This document shows positions 16,359 through 24,856 of a DNA stretch of 64,000 bases, one piece after another. The position numbers were made by a program, and so were the translations under genes. This stretch comes from Brachybacterium sp. FME24 (lineage in GTDB: Bacteria > Actinomycetota > Actinomycetes > Actinomycetales > Dermabacteraceae). The notes under the pieces were generated by a model. The model did no database searches. It was given only the letters and a program-made list of their open reading frames with translations, and had not been told where the DNA came from. Numbering within the stretch: the first letter of the stretch is position 1; every line of letters begins with the position of its first letter. Location of the stretch: the NCBI RefSeq assembly GCF_014897705.1, contig NZ_JABUXV010000006.1, forward strand, positions 1 through 64,000, given 5' to 3'.

Positions 16359-17143
16359 ACACCACCGATACCCCCGCACCCGTCTCGACCCGCATCCACC
16401 GACCCGGCCTGCGTTCCCTGGCCATTCTGGTCCTCTGCGAGACGAAGATGGTCATTCGCGATTCCGCCGGCCTGATCGTCCCGCTCGGCCTGCCGCTGCT
16501 GATCCTCCTGACCAGCGCCGGCTCCACCGCGGATCAGATGATCACGGCCGATCGCACCGCGCTGGACCTGTTCGTGCTCCCCCTGGTCATCACCATGGTC
16601 CTCACCATGGTGGGCGTGCTGAACATGCCCAGCTTCCTCGCCTACTACCGGCGCACCGGAATCCTGCGCCGACTGGCCGTCACCCCCGCCTCCCCGGTGA
16701 TGGTGCTCTCGGCGCAGGTCATCGTGAGCATCCTGCAGTCCGCCCTCGGGATCATCCTCGCTCTCGTGGTCGCCATGACCGCCTTCGGTGCGAAACCGCC
16801 CGTGGACCTGATTCCCGCCTTCGGCGTGCTCGCACTGACCGCCACGGCCATGTGCGCGATGGGAATGATCGTGGCGGCGTCCGCCCCCACGCCGAACTCC
16901 GCGGTCGCGTTCGGATTGGTCGCCTTCCTGCTGCTCGGGGCGACCGGCGGCATGTTCGGAGGGACTCAATCGCTGCCGGAGCCGATCGCAGAGATCGGCG
17001 CTCACCTGCCCTTCGGCGCATCCGTCGAGGCGCTGGGCGCGGCCTGGGCGGGGCAGCCCATCGGTGCCGCGCCACTCCTCTCGCTCGCCGCAGCGATCGT
17101 GGTCGGGGTCGCGGTCGCCGCCTGGCTCTTCCGGTGGGAGTGA
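16355..17143 (+). CDS. ABC-2 type permease
   Basis: 262 residues with six predicted membrane helices (first at ~40-55, then DLFVLPLVITMVLTMVGVL, VIVSILQSALGIILALVVA, and on to the C-terminus), the ABC2_membrane pattern. The motif YYRRTGILRRLAVTPASP before the third helix is typical of DrrB-like exporters. Coupled to the ATPase gene by ATGA. A perfect 10-bp terminator stem follows the stop. Confidence 0.92.
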   Translation: MNTTDTPAPVSTRIHRPGLRSLAILVLCETKMVIRDSAGLIVPLGLPLLILLTSAGSTADQMITADRTALDLFVLPLVITMVLTMVGVLNMPSFLAYYRRTGILRRLAVTPASPVMVLSAQVIVSILQSALGIILALVVAMTAFGAKPPVDLIPAFGVLALTATAMCAMGMIVAASAPTPNSAVAFGLVAFLLLGATGGMFGGTQSLPEPIAEIGAHLPFGASVEALGAAWAGQPIGAAPLLSLAAAIVVGVAVAAWLFRWE

Positions 17144-17149
17144 GCCGTA

Positions 17150-17176
17150 CCGACGGGCCTGGAAGTGGCCCGTCGG
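17150..17176 (+). terminator. stem-loop after the ABC exporter operon
   Basis: Perfect 10-bp inverted repeat CCGACGGGCC / GGCCCGTCGG with a 7-base loop, beginning six bases after the stop codon. Confidence 0.75.
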
Positions 17177-17227
17177 GCGCGGATCAGGTCCCGCGGGGTC
17201 ACCACCGGCGTCGTCCCGGGCCCCCTG

Positions 17228-18049
17228 CTATCGGTCGTCCGGCTCCCGGATCGCGTCAACGCCGGCGGCCGCCTGCCGGGCCGGGATCCGTACGATCACG
17301 GTCCCGCCGTCCTCCCCCTCCAGGATGTCCCCGGCTCCCAGAGCGCCGCCGTCTCCCGCGGCGGCGAGCGCGGCCTCGGCCTGGTCGTGGTGCATCTCGA
17401 TGAGCATCACGCCGCCGGGGGCGAGCCATCTCGGCGCCTCCTGCAGCAATACCCTCACGTCGTCGAGCCCGTCCAGCCCGCCGACCAGCGCCCCCTCCGG
17501 CTCATGCTCTCGGGCCTCGCGCGGCATCAACCGCATCTCGCCCGCGGGGACGTAGGGCGGCACCGCCGCGAGCACGTCGACCTGACCGGTGAGATCCGGC
17601 GGCAGGGCGCTGAGGCCGGCACCGCGGTGCGTCGCCGCATCGCCCGGGAGGTTGCGCCGGGCGTGGACGAGCGCGCGCTCGTCACGGTCCGTCGCATGCA
17701 GCCGCGCGCCGAGGCCCTCGCGCCCGATCAATGCGGCGACGGGGGCGACTCCGCAGTACGCCTCGAGAACGACGGGTCGCTGCCGTACTCGACACTGGGC
17801 GATCGCCTCCTCGATCAGGAGAACGGTGCGCTGGCGCGGCACGAAGGTCCCCGGCTCCACGGAGAGGATCTCCCCACCGATCTCCACCGCGCCGACCAGG
17901 TGCTCGAGGAACTCCCCGGCCTCGCGACGCGCACACAGACGCTCCAGATCCGCCTCGTCGCCGGCTGATTCCTGAAGGATCCGGGCCTCGTCCTCGGCAA
18001 AGACGCAGCCGGATCGTCGCAGTCGTGCGACAAGCTCCGATGTCTCCAT
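17228..18049 (-). CDS. PrmC/HemK-like putative glutamine methyltransferase, altered active site
   Basis: 273 residues. N-terminal helical domain and a Rossmann methyltransferase domain from ~95 (VVLEAYCGVAPVAALIG in place of the usual D-x-G-x-G-SG; acidic DRDE loop). It resembles the actinobacterial 'putative protein N5-glutamine methyltransferase' group rather than true PrmC. The catalytic N-P-P-Y / N-A-P-Y position reads VPPY, so the Asn that holds the Gln amide is replaced, and the SAM motif is also weak; activity is doubtful. ATG 18049 preferred (GGGAAG upstream) over a GTG eleven codons earlier. Convergent with the ABC exporter operon. Confidence 0.75.
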   Translation of the reverse strand: METSELVARLRRSGCVFAEDEARILQESAGDEADLERLCARREAGEFLEHLVGAVEIGGEILSVEPGTFVPRQRTVLLIEEAIAQCRVRQRPVVLEAYCGVAPVAALIGREGLGARLHATDRDERALVHARRNLPGDAATHRGAGLSALPPDLTGQVDVLAAVPPYVPAGEMRLMPREAREHEPEGALVGGLDGLDDVRVLLQEAPRWLAPGGVMLIEMHHDQAEAALAAAGDGGALGAGDILEGEDGGTVIVRIPARQAAAGVDAIREPDDR

Positions 18050-18186
18050 CCCGGCATTCTTCCCGGTGGCGGCGACCGGCACCAGGCGAAGCCGCGCCGG
18101 GCGAGAGGGCGCCGACGTCGACCCGCGGGGACCACGCTGTCCGAATCCCGCTGGTGCCGCAGGCCTAGGCGCGGTTCACTGGTGTC

Positions 18187-19785
18187 ATGACCCCGACGAC
18201 CGTGATGACCGATGACGAGCGATATGCGGCGATCCGCGCTCGGGACACCCGCTTCGACGGGATGTTCTTCACGTGCGTGCGGTCGACCGGCATCTTCTGC
18301 CGCCCCTCCTGCCCCGCCCGCACACCGCAGCGCTCCGGGGTGGAGTTCGTGCCCTCGGCCGCCGCGGCGGCCGGCAGCGGTTACCGCGCCTGCAAGCGCT
18401 GCGGGCCGACGGCCCCTCCCGGGAGCCCGGACGACGACCCGGTGGGCTCGCTCGCGGGGCGGGCGCTGCGCCTGATCGACGCGGGTGCGCTCGACGACGA
18501 CGGCACGGTCCCCGATCTGGCCCGACGCCTCGCCGTGTCCGAGCGGACGCTGCACCGCGCCCTGGTGACCGCCACCGGGGCAGGCGCGCTCGCCCATGCT
18601 CGGATGCGACGCGCCCGTCGCGCCCATGAACTCGTCGCCGGCACCGAGCTGCCGCTCGCGCGGGTCGCGCACGCCGCCGGCTTCGGCAGCGAGCGCCAGT
18701 TCCACGACACCTTCTCGCAGATCTTCGGCCACGCCCCCTCGGTGGTGCGCGCACGCGCCCTGCCCGGCCGGCGGGCACGAGAGCGCAGTGCCGGCTCCCC
18801 GGACGCCGGGGCGCCCGGTGGCGCCGCCGTCACCGCGCAGCTCGCGGTGCGCCGCCCCTTCGACGGAGCGGGACTGGCCGCGTGGTTCGCCCATCGAGCG
18901 GTCCCCGGCGTCGAGGACGTCACCGAACTGCGGTGGACACGCGCGGTGAACCTGCCCCATGGCCCCGGTGTGCTGCAGGTCGATCTCGGTGCCGAGGGTG
19001 CACTGCCGGTGACGATGCGCCTGGCGGACCTGCGCGATCACGCCGCGGCGATCGCGCTGGCGCGCCGACTGCTGGACCTCGACGCGGACCCTGTCGGCAT
19101 CGACCAGGGACTCGCCGCCGCGCCCAGCGCTCTTGCTCCTCTGCTCGCCGCGCGTCCCGGGGTGCGACTGCCCGGGACGCCGAGCATCCCCGAGGCGCTG
19201 CTGTGGGCGGTCACCGGCCAGCAGATCACGACTGCCCAGGCGCGTGAGCAGATCACCCGGGCCACCGACCTCTTCGGGGACGAGCTGCCCGAGGAGCTCC
19301 ATCTGTCCGGAGTGCACCGGGCGCCGGTGGACCCTGTCATGGCCGGCGCCCACGCCGCGCAGTGGTTCCGGGGGCCCAGGGCCCGCCGGGACACCCTGAG
19401 CGCTGCGATCGAAGAAGCCGCCGACCTCGAGCTCTCCCTGCCCGTCGACGAACTGCATTCCCGGCTGTCCGCGATGCGCGGCATCGGACCCTGGACCGCC
19501 GCCTACGTGCTGCTGCGGGCGGTGCGCGCCATCGACATCGTCCCGGCACGGGACGTCGCCCTGCTCGGCGCGGCTCGCGACCTGGGCCTCGCCGAGGACC
19601 ACGCCTCCCTGCAGCAGGCGCTCGTCGCCGCCTCCCCGTGGCGCTCGTACGCCGCGCTCCACCTGTGGCACCACCAGGCTGCACTGCGCTCCGCGGCGCC
19701 TGCCCCGACCACCCGGAACCCCTCGACCACCCGGGCCGTGCACCCCGCCTCGGCCCCCGAGTCCTCGGAAGGACCCCAGACATGA
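18187..19785 (+). CDS. Ada/AlkA fusion: methyl-phosphotriester sensor and 3-methyladenine DNA glycosylase
   Basis: 532 residues. Ada zinc domain ~10-80 (DGMFFTCVRSTGIFCRPSC with four Cys: methyl acceptor and zinc ligands, then YRACKRC), AraC-type HTH ~95-185 (SERTLHRALVTATG; HAAGFGSERQFHDTF), AlkA N-terminal domain ~215-300, HhH-GPD glycosylase ~320-510 (LLWAVTGQQITTAQAR; the hairpin MRGIGPWTAAYVLLRA; catalytic Asp in RDVALLG region). It removes alkylated bases and senses backbone methylation to switch on its own operon. The stop overlaps ogt. Confidence 0.93.
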   Translation: MTPTTVMTDDERYAAIRARDTRFDGMFFTCVRSTGIFCRPSCPARTPQRSGVEFVPSAAAAAGSGYRACKRCGPTAPPGSPDDDPVGSLAGRALRLIDAGALDDDGTVPDLARRLAVSERTLHRALVTATGAGALAHARMRRARRAHELVAGTELPLARVAHAAGFGSERQFHDTFSQIFGHAPSVVRARALPGRRARERSAGSPDAGAPGGAAVTAQLAVRRPFDGAGLAAWFAHRAVPGVEDVTELRWTRAVNLPHGPGVLQVDLGAEGALPVTMRLADLRDHAAAIALARRLLDLDADPVGIDQGLAAAPSALAPLLAARPGVRLPGTPSIPEALLWAVTGQQITTAQAREQITRATDLFGDELPEELHLSGVHRAPVDPVMAGAHAAQWFRGPRARRDTLSAAIEEAADLELSLPVDELHSRLSAMRGIGPWTAAYVLLRAVRAIDIVPARDVALLGAARDLGLAEDHASLQQALVAASPWRSYAALHLWHHQAALRSAAPAPTTRNPSTTRAVHPASAPESSEGPQT

Positions 19786-20345
19786 CCGACTCCCGCACCA
19801 CAGCAACGTCTTCACCGGCCCCTGCACCTGTCCGTGCCCCGGTCGAGGCACCGCCCCTCCCCCACCACCGCCGGGTCCTCACCTCACTCGGCACGTACCT
19901 GATCGCGGCCCAGGACGGCGCCCTCACCGGCGTCTGGCGCCAGGAGCAGTCCCGCTTTCCCGGGACGGAGCGGCTCGGCGCGACTGCTCCGCTCGAGGAC
20001 CCCCTGCTCTGCGCCGCACAGGAGCAGCTACTGGCCTATCTCTCCGGCGACCGCGACGACTTCGACCTGCCCCTCGCGCCCCGCGGCACCGATTTCCAGC
20101 GCGCCGTCTGGAACCGGCTGCGGGAGATTCCTCGCGGCGCCACCACCACGTACGGGCAGATCGCGAGGGACCTGGATCGGCCCCGTGCTGCACAGGCCAT
20201 CGGCGCCGCTGTCGGGTCCAATCCCCTCTCGATCGTGGTGCCGTGCCACCGGGTGCTCGGCGCACGCGGAGAGCTCACCGGGTACGCGGGTGGGATCGAG
20301 ACGAAACAGGCACTGCTGGTGCTCGAGGGCGCCCTGCTCGCGTGA
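19782..20345 (+). CDS. ogt: methylated-DNA--protein-cysteine methyltransferase (Ogt)
   Basis: 187 residues. Transfers methyl groups from O6-methylguanine to its own Cys in one suicide turnover. Active site PCHRVLG in SIVVPCHRVLGARGEL; helix-turn-helix DNA-binding part FQRAVWNRLREIPRGATTTY; the IGAAVGSNPL segment precedes it. N-terminal ~25 residues are a Pro/Ala leader. ATGA overlap with the Ada/AlkA gene makes this a two-gene adaptive response operon. Confidence 0.95.
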   Translation: MTDSRTTATSSPAPAPVRAPVEAPPLPHHRRVLTSLGTYLIAAQDGALTGVWRQEQSRFPGTERLGATAPLEDPLLCAAQEQLLAYLSGDRDDFDLPLAPRGTDFQRAVWNRLREIPRGATTTYGQIARDLDRPRAAQAIGAAVGSNPLSIVVPCHRVLGARGELTGYAGGIETKQALLVLEGALLA

Positions 20346-20358
20346 CACGATGTGCGAC

Positions 20359-21567
20359 ATGGCCCGATCCGAGCACCACCCCTTCCGGTTCCCTGTCGCC
20401 GCCCGTTACGCGGGCATGGAGTCCTCACCGCTGAAGGACATCTTCGCCCTCGCAGCCCGCAAGGATGTGGTCTCCTTCGCCGGCGGCATCCCCGACCCGG
20501 AGCTGTTCGCCCTCGAGGACGTCGCCGCCTGCTACGAGTGGGTGCTGACCCACCAGGGTCACCGCGCACTGCAGTACGGCGTCAGCGAGGGTGAGGTCGA
20601 GCTGCGTGAGCAGGCCGCTCGCCGCCTGGCCCGCGATCTGCCCACCGATGCCTCCCAGATCCGGGTCACCTCCGGTTCCCAGGAGGGACTGTTCGTCGTC
20701 GCCCAGGCGCTGCTCGAACCCGGCGACGTGGTCCTGGTGGAGTCCCCCACGTACCTCGCCGCCGTGCAGGCCTTCGCCGTCCACGGGGCGCGCATGATCG
20801 GTGTGCAGACCGACGACCACGGCGTGGTGCCCGAGGCGCTCGACGAGGCGATCCGCACGCACCATCCTCGGATGGTCTATCTGATCCCCACCTTCCAGAA
20901 TCCGACCGGTCGCACCATGCCCCTCGAGCGCCGCCAGGCCGTGGCCGACGTCCTTCAGCGCACGGATGTCCCCCTCATCGAGGATGATCCGTACGGTGCG
21001 CTGAGCTTCACCGGCAGCACGTGGGCACCGATCGCCTCTCTGCCGGGGATGAGCGAGCGCACCCTGCTGCTGAACTCGATGAGCAAACTGATGAGCCCCG
21101 GTGTGCGCATCGGCTGGATCCGCGCCGAGGGCCCGATCCTGGACACCCTGGCCGTGGCCAAGGCCGCGATCTCCATGCAGTCCTCCGTGGTGGATCAACT
21201 CACCGTGGCCCGCTACCTGGCCACGACGGATCTCGATGCCCATGTGGCACGGGTCAGCGCGGTCTATCGCGAGCGGCGCGACGCGATGGCCACCGCCCTC
21301 GCCCCGGTGCTGCCGGCAGGTGCCCACGTCACCCACCCCGACGGCGGAATGTTCCTGTGGGCAGCGCTCGGCGAAGGGTATGACGCGCAGGTCATGCTGG
21401 CCGACGCCGTCGCCGCCGGAGTCGCCTATCTCCCGGGGTGGTCGTTCTTCGCCGACCACGCGGACCGGTCCACGATGCGGCTCAGCTTCGTGACCCACGC
21501 CCCGGCCGTCATCGAGGAGGCCGTCGGCCACCTCGGTGGGGTCATCGAGAGGCACAGTCGGGCCTGA
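20359..21567 (+). CDS. PLP-dependent aminotransferase (class I/II, LysN/2-aminoadipate type)
   Basis: 402 residues. Fold type I aminotransferase of the family related to MocR and 2-aminoadipate/aromatic transaminases, here without HTH domain. Features: SFAGGIPDPELFALEDV at the N-terminus, GSQEGLFVVAQALLEPGD, PTFQNPTG, DDPYGALSF (PLP Asp and Tyr), and the Schiff-base Lys in LNSMSKLMSPGVRIGW. Start: ATG at 20359 is preferred to ATG 20350, because CACGAT ends seven bases before it and no Shine-Dalgarno is present. Substrate specificity cannot be read from sequence. Confidence 0.9.
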   Translation: MARSEHHPFRFPVAARYAGMESSPLKDIFALAARKDVVSFAGGIPDPELFALEDVAACYEWVLTHQGHRALQYGVSEGEVELREQAARRLARDLPTDASQIRVTSGSQEGLFVVAQALLEPGDVVLVESPTYLAAVQAFAVHGARMIGVQTDDHGVVPEALDEAIRTHHPRMVYLIPTFQNPTGRTMPLERRQAVADVLQRTDVPLIEDDPYGALSFTGSTWAPIASLPGMSERTLLLNSMSKLMSPGVRIGWIRAEGPILDTLAVAKAAISMQSSVVDQLTVARYLATTDLDAHVARVSAVYRERRDAMATALAPVLPAGAHVTHPDGGMFLWAALGEGYDAQVMLADAVAAGVAYLPGWSFFADHADRSTMRLSFVTHAPAVIEEAVGHLGGVIERHSRA

Positions 21568-21618
21568 CTGGCCCAGTCCACCCGCCCGACGCCGAGCTCG
21601 ATGCCCTCGGGCGAGCGC

Positions 21619-22326
21619 TCAGCCGGTCTCCAGCACGGTTCCGGGCTTCTGCCAGCGCAGCGTCGCACGGAATCCTTCGCGTCGGCGGGTCACCGCACCG
21701 GGCAGGATGATCCCCGCCCGTTCGCGCAGCTCGGCGATCGACCAGTCCGGGTCCTGCACCGGGATCGGGACCTCGGCAGGGGTCTCCCGGACGGGGCGGG
21801 GGTGCTTGACGACGCCGATCAGCGGATTGGTCAGCGCGTTGGTCACGTCCCAGATCTGGTCGAGGGTGCTGACCGGATCCGTCAGGGTGACCACGAGCAG
21901 TCGTCCGCCAGGACGCAGCAGGGCCCGGGCGTCGGTGAGCGCCTCGTCCAGATCCATGTGGTGCAGGGAGGCGACCATCGTGATCGCGTCATAGGCGCCG
22001 AGAAGCTCCGGCTCGCCGACGTGCTCCGCGAGGCTGCGTCGCCACACCTGCACGCGAGGCTCCTCCCGGAAACGGGAGGCGGAGACGTAGGCCATCTCCT
22101 GGTCCGGGTCGATGCCGTCCACGCGGCCCGCGTGACCGGCCAGCGTCGCGATCAGGTCGCCCCGGCCGCAGCCCACGTCGAGCACGCGCCCGGCAGGGGT
22201 CGGCAGCGCGCGCAGGATCCACGGGTGGAAGTGGTGGTTATGGCTCCAGGGATGGCGTGCGTTGAGCTGCTCGAGCCGCCGGCCGATCCATCGGACCAGC
22301 GGGTTCGCAGTGGTACGGATATTCAT
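21619..22326 (-). CDS. class I SAM-dependent methyltransferase
   Basis: 235 residues. SAM-binding motif I VLDVGCGRGDLIATL (~48-62), acidic GIDPDQEM motif, motif IV YDAITMVASLHHMDLDEAL and ARALLRPGGRLLVVTL. Methyltransf_25/11 type, substrate unknown. SD AGGAAGGA upstream of the ATG. Lies 19 bases after the ABC permease gene on the same strand, so probably the third gene of that operon. Confidence 0.85.
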   Translation of the reverse strand: MNIRTTANPLVRWIGRRLEQLNARHPWSHNHHFHPWILRALPTPAGRVLDVGCGRGDLIATLAGHAGRVDGIDPDQEMAYVSASRFREEPRVQVWRRSLAEHVGEPELLGAYDAITMVASLHHMDLDEALTDARALLRPGGRLLVVTLTDPVSTLDQIWDVTNALTNPLIGVVKHPRPVRETPAEVPIPVQDPDWSIAELRERAGIILPGAVTRRREGFRATLRWQKPGTVLETG

Positions 22327-22345
22327 CGAGGGCTTCCTTCCTGGG

Positions 22346-23860
22346 TCACGCCCGCAGGGCGCGCAGGCGCCCCCAGGTCATCAAGGTCATCAGGGCGGTC
22401 AGGGCGGCCGCCGCGGCGAACAGCCAGGCCGCGCCCAGCGGGGCGACGGCGAGCAGGAGCACCCCCGCGGCGAGGGCGAGCAGGAGGGCGTCGGATTGCC
22501 AGGCGAGCATCGCCACCACGGACGTGTCGCCCTGCGGGGTGGGCATCGGGGTGCTCAGTGCCAGCGGCATCGGTCCCTTCGCGGCGTCCCGGGCACGGCC
22601 GAGGATCAGCACCGGCGCGAGCGCAAGTGGCAGGAGCACCGCGTCAGCGGCCGAGGCTGCTCCCGCCGCTGCCGTGATCCAGGTCGCTGCGCCGCCGAAT
22701 GCTCCGAGCACGCACAGCAGCAGCATCGGGGCGACCAGATGCAGGAGCACCTGCTTCCCGGCAGACTGTCCGAACAGTCGTGGGGCACCGAGCGTGTGCA
22801 CCCCGTGCCGGATGCCGTCCACGAACGAGCCGCTGGCGGCCCACAGGGCGAGGCTTCCGACCAGTGCCACGAACCAGGCGAGCGGTCCCGTGAGCACGGT
22901 CGACCCGGCAAGTGCTGCTGCGGCGAGCAGTGCTCCGACCACCCCCAGCACCATCCGCTCCGGGCTGCGCAGCCAGGCGATCGCGTCCCGTCGGGCGTAC
23001 AGGACCACGAGCGGGCCGGAGCCGATCGCACGCAGGGCGCGACCGGCGGTGGGTGGGGCGCGGAACATCCCACCGGCCCCGGCCAGGTCCATGGTGGTCG
23101 CCGCCACGGTGGCGGCCTCCCAGCGGGCCGCCTGGTCCTGGAGCACGGCGCCCCGCAATCGGTCCAGCAGCGGCACGCTCACCCCGACCGCGAGGAGCCC
23201 GGCGAGGAGCAGGCTGCCCGCCGAAAGGACCGGCAGAGTCACGCCGATCGGGTAGGCGCCGCCGATCCCGACACCGATGGGCAGCAACAGGGCGCCGAGG
23301 GCGAGGGCGGCGAGCACGGCAACGAGGGTCCGACGCGCGACGGCCCCGAGCAGCTGTCCAGCGAGCCAGGCGGCCCCGAGCAGCAGGCCGGCTCCGGCGG
23401 CGGCGAGCGCGAACCCGACGACACCGCCGGTGCTCGCGTGCCCGACGGTGGCCAGAGTGACGGAGACCAGCACGGCCGGGATCACCATCCCCAGCACCGG
23501 CACGAGCAGGGCGCGAGCGAAAGGGCGCCACAGCACGGCGCGGCGGCGGATCCCGCTCGCCGCGAGGGTCGCGGTGAAGAACGGGGAGAGCAGGGCGGGG
23601 CCGCGCACGGCGCCGAGGAGCACCAGCACTGCTCCTCCGGCGCAGGCGATGGCGGCGCTGACCTGCGGAGCTCGCTCCATGAGCAGCACCGGCAGCACGT
23701 CGGGCCGCGCCAGCGCACTCCCAGCCGTCTGCAGGGCAGGGATGCCGAAGATCAGCGCGCTGAGCACGACGACGTACACCAGATACAGCAGGTCGCCGCG
23801 GGTGCGTGCCTCCGAGCGCTGCGCCCAGACCTCCCGGACGGCGTCGAGCGAGCCGTTCAC
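22346..23860 (-). CDS. multi-helix membrane protein, probable ABC exporter permease (DUF6297-like)
   Basis: 504 residues with about 12 predicted membrane helices, Ala/Leu/Val-rich, with a cytoplasmic loop at ~240-280 (LRGAVLQDQAARWEAATVA). It starts at ATG overlapping the stop of the ABC ATPase gene (ATGA) and is therefore the likely membrane partner of that ATPase. It resembles the DUF6297 group of actinobacterial proteins found next to such ATPases. The transported substrate is unknown. Confidence 0.78.
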   Translation of the reverse strand: MNGSLDAVREVWAQRSEARTRGDLLYLVYVVVLSALIFGIPALQTAGSALARPDVLPVLLMERAPQVSAAIACAGGAVLVLLGAVRGPALLSPFFTATLAASGIRRRAVLWRPFARALLVPVLGMVIPAVLVSVTLATVGHASTGGVVGFALAAAGAGLLLGAAWLAGQLLGAVARRTLVAVLAALALGALLLPIGVGIGGAYPIGVTLPVLSAGSLLLAGLLAVGVSVPLLDRLRGAVLQDQAARWEAATVAATTMDLAGAGGMFRAPPTAGRALRAIGSGPLVVLYARRDAIAWLRSPERMVLGVVGALLAAAALAGSTVLTGPLAWFVALVGSLALWAASGSFVDGIRHGVHTLGAPRLFGQSAGKQVLLHLVAPMLLLCVLGAFGGAATWITAAAGAASAADAVLLPLALAPVLILGRARDAAKGPMPLALSTPMPTPQGDTSVVAMLAWQSDALLLALAAGVLLLAVAPLGAAWLFAAAAALTALMTLMTWGRLRALRA

Positions 23861-24537
23861 TCCTGTTCCTCGAGATGCAGGCGCGATCCGGCGAGCTCCT
23901 CGAGCAGGCGCGGGCTGTGGCTTGCGAGCACCACGGTGGCACCGGCCTCGGCCCGGGACCGGATCGCCTGGATCACCAGCCCCAGGCGGTCGGGGTCCAG
24001 GCGCTGCTCGGGCTCGTCCAGCAGCAGGACTCGGCTGGGGCGGGCGAGAGTGAGGGCGAGCGCGACCAGTTGGGACTGGCCGCTGGAGAGCTCATGGGGG
24101 AAACGACGGCCGAGGGAGTCGATCTGCAGCTCGGCGAGCCGCTCCTCGGCCCGAGCACGGGCAGACTTCGCACCGATCCCCCAGGTGGCGGCGATGAACT
24201 GAAGGTGCTCGACGATGGTGAGATCGCGGGCGGTCTGCGGCGGTCCGATGTGGGCGGCGAGCGCGGCACGGAAGACCGGGTCCCGGTCGTCCGGGGCTCT
24301 CCCGGAGATGCGGACGGTGCCTGCGGTGGGCTCGAGGAGACCGCCGAGCACGCGCAGCAGCGTGGTCTTGCCGGAGCCGTTGGCACCGGTGATCGCCAGG
24401 ATCTCTCCGGCGCGCGCCTGCCCGGTGGCCTCCAGCAGCAGCACGCTGCCCTCGGAGACGACGCCGACTCCCGCGAACCGGACCGGGTATGGCGTCGTGG
24501 CACCGTCATCATCGGTGCGTGCTGGCCTGGTTCTCAT
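23857..24537 (-). CDS. ABC transporter ATP-binding protein
   Basis: 226 residues. Walker A ITGANGSGKTT (~46-56), Q-loop position HIGPPQT (Q after a Pro pair), signature LSSGQSQL in place of LSGGQ, Walker B VLLLDEPEQRLDP, switch His in LASHSPR. Coupled by overlap to the membrane protein gene. ATG at 24537 is preferred to an ATG 31 codons upstream, whose extra residues are low complexity and lie in the divergent promoter region. Confidence 0.88.
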   Translation of the reverse strand: MRTRPARTDDDGATTPYPVRFAGVGVVSEGSVLLLEATGQARAGEILAITGANGSGKTTLLRVLGGLLEPTAGTVRISGRAPDDRDPVFRAALAAHIGPPQTARDLTIVEHLQFIAATWGIGAKSARARAEERLAELQIDSLGRRFPHELSSGQSQLVALALTLARPSRVLLLDEPEQRLDPDRLGLVIQAIRSRAEAGATVVLASHSPRLLEELAGSRLHLEEQE

Positions 24538-24856
24538 GTCCCCATCTGACAGCACGGAGATGCTCGCGGACGACCGACTTCGGTCGGCTCCTGGGCGCCG
24601 GATGTCGCCGCCCTCGAGGGTGTGACACATCCGGAAACGTCACCCTCTGGATATCGTGTCAGAACCATGAGATCATGGGGAGGCGTTGTCGTAGGTGCCG
24701 CCACCCTGTTCCTGCAGGTCGAGCGGCGCTCGAGCCGCCTCGGAGAACACCGCTGCCGCGCCCTGACCGGGCACTGCGCAGTACCGGGAGTGGCCGCCAT
24801 GATCCCCGTGGGTCGTCGGTACCGACGGTGCACAGGCCCACCGAGGAGGTATCCCC
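24538..24856. other. intergenic region between the divergent ABC ATPase and CarD-like genes
   Basis: 319 bases without a supported gene. Toward the plus-strand gene there is a TATCGT box at 24652-24657 that could be a -10 with a long (~190-base) leader, and a very strong GAGGAGGT Shine-Dalgarno at 24843-24850. No conserved riboswitch pattern or convincing hairpin was recognised. Confidence 0.45.

Noticed and set aside
17815..19851. Open frame of ~678 codons on the minus strand across the Ada/AlkA gene
   Set aside because: Its translation is Gly/Arg/Val-rich without domain signs; it is the mirror of a GC-biased gene whose domains are clear on the plus strand.
24620..24660. CRP/FNR-like palindrome (TGTGACACA and a distant GTCAC)
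   Set aside because: Half sites are 14 bases apart and not symmetrical; likely chance.
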